Positions 51,581-61,036 of a DNA stretch of 64,000 nucleotides are shown here, one piece after another. The notes under the pieces are model-generated. The model saw only the letters and a program-made list of their open reading frames with translations, was not told where the DNA came from and made no database searches. Origin of the DNA: Mesorhizobium qingshengii. Its GTDB lineage: Bacteria > Pseudomonadota > Alphaproteobacteria > Rhizobiales > Rhizobiaceae. Location: the NCBI RefSeq assembly GCF_900103325.1, contig NZ_FMXM01000012.1, positions 62,001 to 126,000 of the forward strand, written 5' to 3'. The translations under genes were made by a program, and so were the position numbers. Positions within the stretch are counted from its first letter, which is position 1, and each line of letters opens with the position of its first letter.

Positions 51581-53357
51581 ATCGTCGGCCTGGCATCGCG
51601 CAACGGCGCCTGACGGCACCAGCTTCATCCGTGCCGGCTCGGGCGCGCCGGTCCTGCTCATCCACGGTGTCGGCATGAACGCCGCGATCTGGGAACCGCA
51701 GATCGCGCGGATGAAGGACCGATGGGATGTCATCGCCATCGACATGCTGGGGCATGGCCAGTCACCGCTGCCGCCAGCGAATGCCGACCTTGCCGACTAT
51801 GCCGCGCAGGCAATCCGGCTGCTCGATCATCTGGCCATTGGCGCCGTCTCTATCATCGGTCATTCGATGGGCTCGCTGGTCGGACAGGAGATTGCTCTCA
51901 ACGCGCCCGAACGGGTGCGCGGCGTCATCTCACTCAACGCGGTCTTCCGCCGCCCGGCGGACCTTGCCGAGGCAGTGCGCGGGCGCGCCGCCGAATTAAA
52001 TGGCGCGGGCAACCTGTCGGGAACGGACGCGACGATCGCACGCTGGTTCGGCGACCCGGTTCCCGACGAACTGGCCGAGGCCGCAAGGACGACACGCGCG
52101 GCATTGGAAAGCGTCGATCCGGAAGGCTATGCGCGCACCTATCGGCTCTTCGCCCATGCGGATGCGGCGCATGTCGATCGTCTTCCCGGCCTTGCCATGC
52201 CGGCATTGTTCATGACCGGCGCCGAGGACAGGAACTCCTCGCCGGCGATGTCGGCGGCGATGGCCCGTCTCGCGCCGCGCGGCCAGTGCGAGGTCCTGGA
52301 AGGCGAGCGGCATATGATGGCCGTCGCCTCACCGGAAAAGGTCACACGCCAGATAACCGCTTTTCTTGAAAGCGTGGACGGTGGCGCCGGCCTCCAGCCC
52401 GCCTTCGACGCTGGCGAATTCAGGCGGGCGCTTGGTTCCTTCCTGACCGGCGTGACCATCGTCACGACGATCGGAGCGGAAGGAGAGCCGCGCGGCTTCA
52501 CGGCGAATTCGTTCACCTCGGTGTCGCTCGATCCACCACTCGTGCTGGTCTGCATCGCCAAGAAGGCGATGGGTCACCCCGTGTTTTCAACCTCGAAGGG
52601 CTTTGCCATCAACGTCCTTTCGGAGGGACAGAAGGCCGCCTCCGGCGTTTTCGCGTCGAAAGCGCCGGACAAGTTCTCGGCTGTCGAATGGCGCGCCGGC
52701 CGAACCGGCAGCCCGCTGCTCGACGGCTCGGTCGCGGCCTTCGACTGCGACCTCGACCAGCTGGTCGACGCCGGCGACCATTCCATCCTCATCGGCCGCG
52801 TCCGCGACTTTTCCCACAATGGCGCCCAGCCGCTGGGCTACTGCCGGGGTGCCTATGTTGCCCCCGGCCTCAGCCAGGAGGCACTGGCGGCAGCGCCGCC
52901 GGACATGGAAGTCGGAGCCATACTGGAAGACGAGGGCCGCGTGCTGTTCTTCGAAACCGCCGATGGTTTTCATCAATTGCCGGCGGGCCGCGGACTGGGT
53001 ACGGCGAGCGACGCCAAAAGCCTCAAGGGCCGTCTCGCCGCCTCGGCGGTCAACGCCCAGCTCGGGTTCCTGTTCGCCGTCTGGGACGACACGGCGACGC
53101 CGTCGCGCACCCATGTCTATTACCGCGGCTCGGTCGACGCGCCCGCTTCCGGCAACAGTCAGGTCCGGCTCGTCGACATCGATCGCATCGCGCAACTCAG
53201 GATCGCCGATCCGGCGGTACGGTCGATGCTTGCCCGCTATGCCCGCGAACGCACGGAAGACGCTTTCGGGGTCTATGTCGGCAACGAGATCGAAGGCGAG
53301 GTCCAGCCTTTGGCAAGGCCGGCCGCGCAGCCTGCAATTCGGGGTAGACAAGCATGA
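51573..53357 (+). CDS. Alpha/beta hydrolase-flavin reductase fusion
   Basis: 594 residues. Residues 1-270 are an alpha/beta hydrolase with GHSMGS (Ser98), Asp219 in GAEDRNS and His247 in GERHMMA, plus an oxyanion strand LLIHGVGMN. Residues 281-440 are an HpaC-like flavin reductase: RRALGSFLTGVTIVTT, GFTANSFTSVSLDPPLVLVCI, FAINVLSEGQ. The last 150 residues (LFFETADGFHQLPAG, FLFAVWDD) are unassigned. The reductase would feed reduced flavin to the luciferase-like enzyme encoded next, and the hydrolase would act on its product. Overlaps both neighbours. Confidence 0.85.
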   Translation: MAESSAWHRATAPDGTSFIRAGSGAPVLLIHGVGMNAAIWEPQIARMKDRWDVIAIDMLGHGQSPLPPANADLADYAAQAIRLLDHLAIGAVSIIGHSMGSLVGQEIALNAPERVRGVISLNAVFRRPADLAEAVRGRAAELNGAGNLSGTDATIARWFGDPVPDELAEAARTTRAALESVDPEGYARTYRLFAHADAAHVDRLPGLAMPALFMTGAEDRNSSPAMSAAMARLAPRGQCEVLEGERHMMAVASPEKVTRQITAFLESVDGGAGLQPAFDAGEFRRALGSFLTGVTIVTTIGAEGEPRGFTANSFTSVSLDPPLVLVCIAKKAMGHPVFSTSKGFAINVLSEGQKAASGVFASKAPDKFSAVEWRAGRTGSPLLDGSVAAFDCDLDQLVDAGDHSILIGRVRDFSHNGAQPLGYCRGAYVAPGLSQEALAAAPPDMEVGAILEDEGRVLFFETADGFHQLPAGRGLGTASDAKSLKGRLAASAVNAQLGFLFAVWDDTATPSRTHVYYRGSVDAPASGNSQVRLVDIDRIAQLRIADPAVRSMLARYARERTEDAFGVYVGNEIEGEVQPLARPAAQPAIRGRQA

Positions 53358-54406
53358 AGTTTTCGCTGTTCGTCCATATGGAACGCTCGGACCTGGCAAA
53401 GCCGCACGCCGAGCTTATCGACGAGCTCGAGGAGCTCGTCCTAATGGCCGAGGAGGCCGGTTTCGAGACTGCCTGGATCGGCGAGCATCACGGCATGGAA
53501 TTCACCATCTCGCCGAATCCGTTCATCAACATCGCCTATCTCGGCGCCAGGACGAAGCGCATCCGGCTCGGCACCGGGACGGTCATCGCGCCGTTCTGGC
53601 ATCCGATCAAACTCGCCGGTGAAGCGGCCATGGCTGACCTCGCGACGCGAGGCCGGCTCGACGTCGGCATCGCCCGCGGCGCCTACAGCTACGAATATGA
53701 AAGACTTTTCCCGGGGCTCGACGCCTGGGGCGCGGGCCAGCGCATGCGCGAGATCATTCCCGCCATCAAGGGCTTGTGGAAAGGTGACTTCGAATTGTCC
53801 GGGCAGTTCTGGACGTTTCCCTCCACCACCTCCTCGCCCAAGCCGGTGCAGGAACCGCACCCGCCGATCTGGGTGGCGGCACGCGACCCGAACTCGCATG
53901 ACTTCGCCGTTGCCAATGGCTGCAATGTCCAGGTGACGCCGCTCGCCTCCGGTGATGGCGAGGTCACCAGCCTGATGGAGCGCTTCAATGCGGCGTGCGC
54001 CGCGCACCCGGACACGGCGCGCCCCGACATCATGCTGCTGATGCATACATTCGTTGCCGAGGACGCCGCCGATGCCGAGCAACTGACGCGTGACCTGTCC
54101 CTGTTCTACTGCCAGTTCGGCGCCTGGTTCCAGAACAAGAAACCCGTTCGCCAAGGCATATTGGAAGCTCTCACCGACGACGAGATCGCGGCCATGCCGC
54201 AATACGCGCCGGACAAGATCCGCCAGAACCTCGTGATCGGCGAAGCCGAAGAGGTGATCGCCCGGCTGAAGGCATACGAGGCGCTCGGCTACGACCAGTA
54301 CTCGATCTGGATCGACAGCGGCCTGCCGCACGAGCGCAAGAAGAAATCGCTGAAACTCTTCGTCGAAAAGGTGATGCCGGCCTTCCGTGACGGGGGTTCG
54401 CAATGA
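53354..54406 (+). CDS. Luciferase-like (LLM-class) flavin-dependent monooxygenase
   Basis: 350 residues: MKFSLFVHMERSD start, WIGEHHGMEF, RIRLGTGTVIAPFWHPIKLAGEAAMAD, LDVGIARGAYSYEYERLF, and a closing EEVIARLKAYEALGYDQYSIWID. This is the bacterial luciferase superfamily, group with two-component monooxygenases that use FMNH2 from a partner reductase; the partner is the C-terminal half of the preceding protein. ATGA overlaps at both ends. Substrate unknown. Confidence 0.9.
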   Translation: MKFSLFVHMERSDLAKPHAELIDELEELVLMAEEAGFETAWIGEHHGMEFTISPNPFINIAYLGARTKRIRLGTGTVIAPFWHPIKLAGEAAMADLATRGRLDVGIARGAYSYEYERLFPGLDAWGAGQRMREIIPAIKGLWKGDFELSGQFWTFPSTTSSPKPVQEPHPPIWVAARDPNSHDFAVANGCNVQVTPLASGDGEVTSLMERFNAACAAHPDTARPDIMLLMHTFVAEDAADAEQLTRDLSLFYCQFGAWFQNKKPVRQGILEALTDDEIAAMPQYAPDKIRQNLVIGEAEEVIARLKAYEALGYDQYSIWIDSGLPHERKKKSLKLFVEKVMPAFRDGGSQ

Positions 54407-55881
54407 CCCTCGTGGCCTTCAGCAACTTCATCGACGGAGCATTCGACGCGCCGACGGTCACCTTCGAAAGCATCGATCCGTCGACCGGAACGTCCTGGGC
54501 GACGATGCCGGCAGCGACGGAAGCCGATGTCGACCGCGCCGTCGCCGCGGCGCACCGGGCGCTGCACTCAGCCGCCTGGGCTTCGCTGACGGCGACGGCG
54601 CGCGGCAAGCTGCTGGTGCGTCTCGGCGATCTCGTCGTCGCCAATGCCGATCGGCTGGCGGAACTCGAGACGCGAGACACCGGCAAGATCATCCGCGAGA
54701 CCCGCGCCCAGATCGCCTATGTCGGCGACTACTACCGCTATTATGGCGGGCTGGCCGACAAGCACGAAGGCTCGTTTGTCCCCATCGACAAGGCGGATAT
54801 GGAAGTGACGATCCGGCCCGAGCCGATCGGCGTCGTCGCGGCGGTCGTGCCCTGGAATTCGCAACTCTTCCTGTCCGCCGTCAAGCTCGGGCCGGCACTG
54901 GCGGCTGGCTGCACTGTCGTTCTCAAAGCGTCAGAAGACGGCCCCGCCCCGCTGCTGGCCTTCGCTGAACTCGTCCATGAGGCCGGCTTCCCCGCTGGGA
55001 CCGTGAACATCCTGACAGGCTTCGGACATGATTGCGGCCGCCGCCTGACAAGCCATCCGCTTGTCTCGCGCGTCGCCTTCACCGGAGGCCCGTCAACAGC
55101 GCGCGCCATCGTCAGCAACACGGCGGAAAACCTCGCCTATACGACGCTGGAACTCGGTGGAAAGAGCCCCGTCGTCGTCTTCGCCGATGCCGACCTGGAC
55201 AGCGCCGCCAACGCGGTCGTCGCCGGAATTTTCGCCGCGTCCGGACAAAGCTGCGTCGCTGGCTCGCGGCTGCTGGTCGAGCGTTCGATAAAGGGCGAAT
55301 TCCTGGACAGGCTCAAGCGCAAGGCCGAGGCCATCAGGATCGGAAATCCGCAGGATCCGGCCACCGAGATGGGGCCGCTGGCGACGGCACGTCAACGGGA
55401 ATGGATCGAGAAGATCGTGGGTGCCAGCCTTGCCGGCGGGGGGCGGCTGATCACTGGCGGCGATAGACCCGCCGGTCACGACGGCGGCTTCTACTACGCA
55501 CCAACCATCATCGATGCCCAGGACAATGCCGGGTTGCCCTGCGTGTGCGAGGAGCTGTTCGGCCCCGTGCTCAGCGTGCTCGCTTTCGACACCGAGGCCG
55601 AAGCGCTGGCGCTTGCCAACGACACGCCATTCGGCCTCGCCTCGGGCGTGTACACCGCCAATCTCGGCAAGGCCCATCGCATGGCGCGCGGCATCCATGC
55701 CGGCGTCGTCTGGGTCAATACCTACCGCGCCGTCTCGCCGCTGGTGCCGTTCGGCGGCTACGGCATGTCCGGGCTCGGCCGCGAGGGCGGGCTCGATGCA
55801 ATCCGCGACTACACGCGCTCGAAATCGGTCTGGATACGGACATCGGACGAGCCGATCCCCGATCCGTTCGTCATGCGATGA
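54403..55881 (+). CDS. Aldehyde dehydrogenase
   Basis: 492 residues. PWNSQLFLSAVKLGPAL at 150, cofactor loop FTGGPSTAR, general base Glu250 in LELGGKSP, catalytic Cys284 in GQSCVAGSR, and EELFGPVLSVLAF near the end. NAD(P)-dependent oxidation of an aldehyde to an acid, here probably the aldehyde released after oxygenation by the luciferase-like enzyme. Closest in style to betaine-aldehyde or gamma-aminobutyraldehyde dehydrogenases. ATGA overlap with the monooxygenase gene. Confidence 0.92.
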   Translation: MTLVAFSNFIDGAFDAPTVTFESIDPSTGTSWATMPAATEADVDRAVAAAHRALHSAAWASLTATARGKLLVRLGDLVVANADRLAELETRDTGKIIRETRAQIAYVGDYYRYYGGLADKHEGSFVPIDKADMEVTIRPEPIGVVAAVVPWNSQLFLSAVKLGPALAAGCTVVLKASEDGPAPLLAFAELVHEAGFPAGTVNILTGFGHDCGRRLTSHPLVSRVAFTGGPSTARAIVSNTAENLAYTTLELGGKSPVVVFADADLDSAANAVVAGIFAASGQSCVAGSRLLVERSIKGEFLDRLKRKAEAIRIGNPQDPATEMGPLATARQREWIEKIVGASLAGGGRLITGGDRPAGHDGGFYYAPTIIDAQDNAGLPCVCEELFGPVLSVLAFDTEAEALALANDTPFGLASGVYTANLGKAHRMARGIHAGVVWVNTYRAVSPLVPFGGYGMSGLGREGGLDAIRDYTRSKSVWIRTSDEPIPDPFVMR

Positions 55882-55950
55882 GGGCAGCGCCACCACCACC
55901 GCGCAATTCCACAACAACAAGAAACCAAACAACCAACAGAGGAGAATGAC

Positions 55951-56955
55951 ATGAAACTGATTTTGGCCGGCATCCTGGCCGGGCTTCTGGCGGCCACCGC
56001 CGCACGCGCCGACGAAATGGTGTTCACCAGTTGGGGTGGGACCACCCAGGAGGCGCAGACAAAATCCTGGGCCGCGCCATTCGAAGCGAGTTCCGGCGTC
56101 AAGGTGCTGCAGGATGGGCCGACCGACTACGGCAAGCTGAAGGCCATGGTGGAAGGCGGCAGCGTCGCCTGGGACGTCGTCGACGTGGAAATGGATTTCG
56201 CCATCAAGGCGGCCAAGGACGGCCTGCTGGAGCCGATCGATTTCACCGTCGTGCCTAAAGCCGATCTCGATCCGCGCTTCACCACCGACCATGCCGTCGG
56301 CAGCTTCTACTATTCCTTCGTCCTGGCCTGGAACAAGGGGGCCGTGTCGGGCGAGCCGACAGGATGGGCCGACATGTTCGACCTGAAGAAATTTCCCGGC
56401 AAGCGCACCTTCTACAAATGGTCGGCGCCGGGCGTCATCGAGATCGCGCTTCTGGCCGATGGCGTGCCGGCCGACAAGCTCTATCCGCTCGACCTCGACC
56501 GGGCTTTCAAGAAGCTGGACACGATCAAGTCGGAAATCGTCTGGTGGGACAGCGGCGCGCAATCGCAGCAGCTGATCGCTTCCGGTGAAGCGGCCTTCGG
56601 GCAGCTCTGGAACGGGCGCGTCTTCGCCCTCAAGCAGGACGGCGCCGACGTCGGCGCGTCCTGGAACCAGAATATGACCGCCGCCGACGTTCTCGTCATT
56701 CCAAAGGGTTCGAAGAACAAGGCAAGCGCGATGAAATTCCTGGCTTCGGCGACGAGCCCGAAAGGCCAGGCGATGTTTGCCGAGGCAAGCGGCTATGCGC
56801 CCGTGAACACGGCAGCCAAGGCCGAGATGCCGGCCGATGTCGTCAAGTCGCTGCCGGACGCCTTCGTCGACGGCCAGATCAATCTCGACATGAACTACTG
56901 GGCTCAAAACCGCGACACGATCGCCCAGCGCTGGTATGCCTGGCAGGCCAAGTAG
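55951..56955 (+). CDS. ABC transporter substrate-binding protein, polyamine/PotD type
   Basis: 334 residues with a clear signal peptide (MKLILAGILAGLLAATAARA, cleavage before DEM). The mature protein opens MVFTSWGGTTQEAQ, as in the spermidine/putrescine-binding (SBP_bac_8/PotD) family, and has FYYSFVLAWNKGA and the Trp-rich ligand region WWDSGAQSQQL. A strong AGAGGAG site precedes the ATG in an unstructured CA-rich leader. It brings the pathway substrate to the permeases below. Confidence 0.9.
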   Translation: MKLILAGILAGLLAATAARADEMVFTSWGGTTQEAQTKSWAAPFEASSGVKVLQDGPTDYGKLKAMVEGGSVAWDVVDVEMDFAIKAAKDGLLEPIDFTVVPKADLDPRFTTDHAVGSFYYSFVLAWNKGAVSGEPTGWADMFDLKKFPGKRTFYKWSAPGVIEIALLADGVPADKLYPLDLDRAFKKLDTIKSEIVWWDSGAQSQQLIASGEAAFGQLWNGRVFALKQDGADVGASWNQNMTAADVLVIPKGSKNKASAMKFLASATSPKGQAMFAEASGYAPVNTAAKAEMPADVVKSLPDAFVDGQINLDMNYWAQNRDTIAQRWYAWQAK

Positions 56956-57020
56956 CAACCCTCACCGTGAACCGGCGGGACGCCGCAAGGCGTTCCGCCT
57001 GATGTGCCGGGATCATCGCC

Positions 57021-57896
57021 ATGTCGGGCAATTTGCCTCATCGACCGCCAGTCTTGCGAAAGCCCGTCGTGCGAACACGACGCGGCCTCGGTGGTGCCTT
57101 GCCGGCGCTGATCATCGTAAGCCTGTTCTTCGTGGTGCCGGTCGTGGCGCTGCTGCTGCGCAGCGTCACTGAGCCCACGCCCGGCCTGCAGAATTATGCC
57201 ATCCTGTTTGGCGACGGCACCTATGCGCGGGTGTTCTTCAACACCTTCCTGGTCGCCTCCATCGTCACCGCCGTCACCGTCATGGTGGCATTTCCGGTTG
57301 CCTGGACGCTGGCGATCATGCCGCCCGCCCTCGGCTCGATTGTCTTCGGCATCATCATCCTGTCGATGTGGACCAATCTGCTCACCCGAACCTATGCCTG
57401 GATGGTGCTGCTTCAGCGCACCGGTGTCATCAACAGGACATTGATGGATATCGGCTTGATCAGCGAACCGCTGCCTCTCATCAACAATCTTACCGGCGTC
57501 ACCATCGGCATGGTCTACATCATGCTTCCCTTCATGATCCTGCCGCTGGTCGGAACCCTGCGCGCCATCGACCCGATGACGCTGCGCGCCGCCGCCCTGT
57601 GCGGCGCGAGCCCCCTCGACGCCTTTCGCCGGATATTGCTGCCCTTGTCGCTGCCGGGAATAGCCGCCGGCGGGCTGATGGTTTTCGTCATGTCGCTCGG
57701 CTATTTCGTGACGCCGACGCTGCTCGGCGGGACCTCCAACATGATGCTCGCCGGGATGATCGCCCAGATGATCCAGTCGCTGCTCAACTGGGGGCTGGGA
57801 AGCGCCGCCGCCTTCATCCTGCTTGTGGTGACCATGGCGCTCTACGCGCTGCAACTGCGCCTGGTCGGCACCCAACGCGTGACGGGAGGCGTCTGA
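57021..57896 (+). CDS. ABC transporter permease, PotB type
   Basis: 291 residues with about six membrane helices. The EAA-type cytoplasmic loop reads LCGASPLDAFRRILLPLSLPG, the contact site for the ATPase. N-terminal segment ALIIVSLFFVVPVVALLLRS. The stop codon overlaps the start of the second permease (TGATG). Confidence 0.92.
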   Translation: MSGNLPHRPPVLRKPVVRTRRGLGGALPALIIVSLFFVVPVVALLLRSVTEPTPGLQNYAILFGDGTYARVFFNTFLVASIVTAVTVMVAFPVAWTLAIMPPALGSIVFGIIILSMWTNLLTRTYAWMVLLQRTGVINRTLMDIGLISEPLPLINNLTGVTIGMVYIMLPFMILPLVGTLRAIDPMTLRAAALCGASPLDAFRRILLPLSLPGIAAGGLMVFVMSLGYFVTPTLLGGTSNMMLAGMIAQMIQSLLNWGLGSAAAFILLVVTMALYALQLRLVGTQRVTGGV

Positions 57897-58696
57897 TGCT
57901 GCTCGACTACGACCGGCTGGGCTGGCTGCGCGGCGCCCTTCTGGCCTTCACTGGGCTTGTCGCCGCTTTCCTGCTGCTGCCGGTGGTCTTCATCGTACTC
58001 CTGTCCTTCGGATCGTCGCGGTGGCTGGCCTTTCCGCCGCCCGGCTGGACGCTGAAATGGTATGAGGAGCTTTTCGCCGAACCGGCCTGGCTCGAAGCGG
58101 CACTGACCAGCGCGCGTATTGCCACGATGGCGACGGTTCTCGCCGTGGTCATTGGACTTATGGCTTCCTTCGCCCTGGTCCGGGGAAAATTTCGCGGACG
58201 CGATGCCGTGCGCGGCCTTCTGCTGACGCCGATGGTCCTGCCGGTGGTCGTCTTCGCCATCGCCATCTACGCCTTCTTCCTGCGGATCGGGCTTGGCGGC
58301 ACAACAGCAGGCTTCGTCATCGCCCACACGGTGCTCGCGCTCCCCTTTGCCATCATTCCCATCAGCGCGGCGCTCGAAGGTTTCGACAAGTCCATCGAGG
58401 ACGCCGCGATCGTCTGCGGCGCCAGCCCGTTCGAGGCAAAGCTGCGGGTTACCTTGCCGTCCATCAAGATCGGCATCTTCTCGGCGGCGATCTTTGCCTT
58501 TCTCGCATCCTGGGACGAGGTCGTGGTCGCCATCTTCATGGCCAGCCCGACCTTGCAGACCTTGCCGGTCAAGATCTGGGGCAGCCTGCGCCAGGATCTG
58601 AGCCCGGTCATCGCCGCCGCTTCCAGCCTTCTCGTCCTGCTCACCCTGAGCCTGATGATCGTGACAGCACTGATCCGGCGGAAATTGTCGACATGA
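57896..58696 (+). CDS. ABC transporter permease, PotC type
   Basis: 266 residues from the ATG at 57896. Six helices; EAA loop ICGASPFEAKLRVTLPSIKIG. N-terminal membrane segment GALLAFTGLVAAFLLLPVVFIVLLSF (residues about 13-38) and PPGWTLKWYEELF as in PotC. Longer readings in this frame start inside the PotB-type gene and are artefacts. Overlaps the ATPase gene by 4 nt. Confidence 0.92.
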   Translation: MLLDYDRLGWLRGALLAFTGLVAAFLLLPVVFIVLLSFGSSRWLAFPPPGWTLKWYEELFAEPAWLEAALTSARIATMATVLAVVIGLMASFALVRGKFRGRDAVRGLLLTPMVLPVVVFAIAIYAFFLRIGLGGTTAGFVIAHTVLALPFAIIPISAALEGFDKSIEDAAIVCGASPFEAKLRVTLPSIKIGIFSAAIFAFLASWDEVVVAIFMASPTLQTLPVKIWGSLRQDLSPVIAAASSLLVLLTLSLMIVTALIRRKLST

Positions 58697-59784
58697 CCGA
58701 ACCGTTCCTCTCCATCCGCAATCTGCGCAAGACGTTCGGCAGCTTCGTTGCCGTGCACGATGTCACCATCGACATACCCAAGGGCGAATTCCTGACCTTC
58801 CTCGGTCCCTCGGGCTCGGGCAAGTCGACGACGCTCTACGCGATCGCCGGCTTTCAGGACCCGACATCCGGTGACGTTCTTCTCGAGGGCAGGTCGCTGC
58901 TTTCGGTGCCGTCGCACAAGCGCAATATCGGCATGGTGTTCCAACGCTATACGCTGTTCCAGCATCTCACCGTCGCCGAGAACGTCGCCTTTCCGCTGCG
59001 CGTGCGGCGCCGGCCGGACGCCGAGGTGAACCGAAAAGTCGCCGAGATGCTGTCGCTGGTGCGACTGGAGGGTTTCGGCGGCAGATATCCCGGCGCGCTG
59101 TCGGGCGGACAGCAGCAACGCGTCGCGCTTGCGCGGGCGCTTGCCTACGATCCGCCGATCCTTTTGATGGACGAGCCGCTGTCGGCTCTCGACAAGAAGC
59201 TGCGCGAGGAAATCCAGGCCGAGATACGGCGCATCCATCGCGAAACCGGCGTAACGATCCTTTACGTCACCCACGATCAGGACGAGGCCCTGCATCTTTC
59301 GGACCGCATCGCTCTGTTTCGGGACGGGCGCATCGCCCAGATCGGTACCGGCGAAGACCTCTATCTGAGACCCGCGTGCGAATTCGTCGCCAGCTTCATC
59401 GGCAATTCGAACTTCCTGCCGGCCGAGCATCTCCAGACCACGGATGGCGCGGCGACGATCCGCCTCGCGGACGGCTCAATCGTGTCGGGCGTCAAGGCCA
59501 CCCAGGAGTTCGGCCAAGGCCAGAAAACCAGGCTGATGGTGCGGCCGGAAGCGTTTCGGCTGAGACCTGGCCCGGCCACTGCCGGGCTTGCGGTCGAGTT
59601 CATCGATGCCGCCTTCTTCGGCGAGCGGCGGCGCGTCGTCGCGCGCACCTCGGCCGGTCAGGAGATCGACGTCAGGCCGCCTTCGGACATGGCGAATGAC
59701 CACGACGAAACCGCGCAGCAGAGCGGCCAGGTATTTTTCGATCCAGCCGCCGCATTCCTGTTTCCCGCCCTGCAGACGACCTAG
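58693..59784 (+). CDS. ABC transporter ATP-binding protein, PotA type
   Basis: 363 residues. Walker A GPSGSGKST, Q-loop MVFQRYTLFQHLTV, signature LSGGQQQRVALARAL, Walker B ILLMDEPLSALD, switch HDQDEAL, then a TOBE domain (LMVRPEAFRLR). Completes the importer. Its TAG stop shares the CTAG palindrome with the stop of the convergent ATP-grasp gene at 59781, so the two genes overlap by 4 bp tail to tail. Confidence 0.94.
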   Translation: MTEPFLSIRNLRKTFGSFVAVHDVTIDIPKGEFLTFLGPSGSGKSTTLYAIAGFQDPTSGDVLLEGRSLLSVPSHKRNIGMVFQRYTLFQHLTVAENVAFPLRVRRRPDAEVNRKVAEMLSLVRLEGFGGRYPGALSGGQQQRVALARALAYDPPILLMDEPLSALDKKLREEIQAEIRRIHRETGVTILYVTHDQDEALHLSDRIALFRDGRIAQIGTGEDLYLRPACEFVASFIGNSNFLPAEHLQTTDGAATIRLADGSIVSGVKATQEFGQGQKTRLMVRPEAFRLRPGPATAGLAVEFIDAAFFGERRRVVARTSAGQEIDVRPPSDMANDHDETAQQSGQVFFDPAAAFLFPALQTT

Positions 59785-60803
59785 CCCGGCAGGCTTTGCA
59801 GGGGTAGTTTTTCGACCGGATGAACCGGCGCAGGATCGCCATCTCCTGTGAACTTTGCCCGAAGCGCGTCGGCGTAGAGCCGGGCGAGCCCGGTGTGGCG
59901 CCGCCGCAAGTAATCCGACTGATCGAGCCGCCACAGCCGCTCGATATCCGCCATGATCGCCGGATTGCTCCACTTGGCATAGCCGCCCGCCGAATAGACG
60001 GTGATTTCGCCGGCGAACAGCCGCTCGTCGGTGACCAGAAAATCGACCCTGATATAGTCGAGGTCGCCGGCGATGCGCGGGGCGATGACAGCTGCCTGGC
60101 GAATGAATTCGACGAGGCGCGGCGTGACCGGCAGCGCCTGATCCTCACGCGGATAGTCGATATCACGCCCAGGCAAGGGATTGCCATCCAGATCGAACAG
60201 GCCGGACTTCAGCGCTTTCTTGTCCTCGGCCCGAACATGGCAGACAACGCCGCTGCACACCTGAACCTTGATTTCGGTGGCAATCTTGCCGCCGCTCAAA
60301 GGCAGCGCCTCCTCGACAAACGCCTCCGGCACGATCGACCAGTAAGCCCATTCGCCAAAGCGGCGCCCGTGGCGCTTGCCCAGCCAGCGCTTCATCTTGC
60401 GCAGGACGGTGGCGCGATCCGGCTCGCCGCCGGAAACGAGGAGGTTCATGTCGCAGCCATGGTTGGCCTTGACCATCACTTCGCCGGAAAACAGCGAGGA
60501 CGGGATGCCGTCAGGGTCACGACCGCGCCACAAGGTCTCAGGCACCGGCAGTTCCGGGCAGGCGCGGCGGATGTAATCCTTGGCGGCCAGCTTGTCCGAC
60601 AGCGTGACGAAGAGCGGATTGTGGTCGATCACTTTTCGCCACAGCATGCGCTCGTTGTAGCGTTCCGGCGCGGCGGGATTGGGCATGTAGCCAAGCCGCT
60701 TGAAGAACCGCATGACGAGAACCGGATGGCGGATCGTGATCAGCAGCCGCGCCGCCGCCAGAACGAGGCGGTGCCTTGACGAAAGCTCGGCATTCGTCCT
60801 CAT
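59781..60803 (-). CDS. TupA-like ATP-grasp protein
   Basis: 340 residues. The TupA-like ATP-grasp pattern is seen in RYNERMLWRKVIDHNPLF, LSDKLAAKDYIRR, VMVKANHGCDMNLLV, EWAYWSIVPEAFVEEAL and DYIRVDFLVTDERLFAGEITVYSAGG, the last with metal- and ATP-binding acids. The family is encoded in capsule, teichuronic acid and exopolysaccharide loci and probably ligates an amino acid or acid to a sugar. Here it stands alone, away from the polysaccharide genes. Confidence 0.85.
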   Translation of the reverse strand: MRTNAELSSRHRLVLAAARLLITIRHPVLVMRFFKRLGYMPNPAAPERYNERMLWRKVIDHNPLFVTLSDKLAAKDYIRRACPELPVPETLWRGRDPDGIPSSLFSGEVMVKANHGCDMNLLVSGGEPDRATVLRKMKRWLGKRHGRRFGEWAYWSIVPEAFVEEALPLSGGKIATEIKVQVCSGVVCHVRAEDKKALKSGLFDLDGNPLPGRDIDYPREDQALPVTPRLVEFIRQAAVIAPRIAGDLDYIRVDFLVTDERLFAGEITVYSAGGYAKWSNPAIMADIERLWRLDQSDYLRRRHTGLARLYADALRAKFTGDGDPAPVHPVEKLPLQSLPG

Positions 60804-61036
60804 CTCAAGCGCTCACACCCCGACGAGAATTCGGCCGCAGCCGATCCGATCGCTTCACCATGATTGTGCACCCTGCCCTGTCCCAGCTAAACACCAACCT
60901 CGCGCGGCCAGCAAGGGCGCGAGGCGCGGACGAGCGCAGCGCGGTGCCGGCGAGCTCCTTCGGCGGCGGTCGATCCAGGCCATTGTGTGACGAGTGGGCT
61001 TTCACTAGTCTTTCGGCCGGGTCGAGGATCGCACGC

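Noticed and set aside
55093..56958. 621-codon minus-strand frame across aldehyde dehydrogenase and substrate-binding protein genes
   Set aside because: It spans two real genes of the other strand and has no domain signature.
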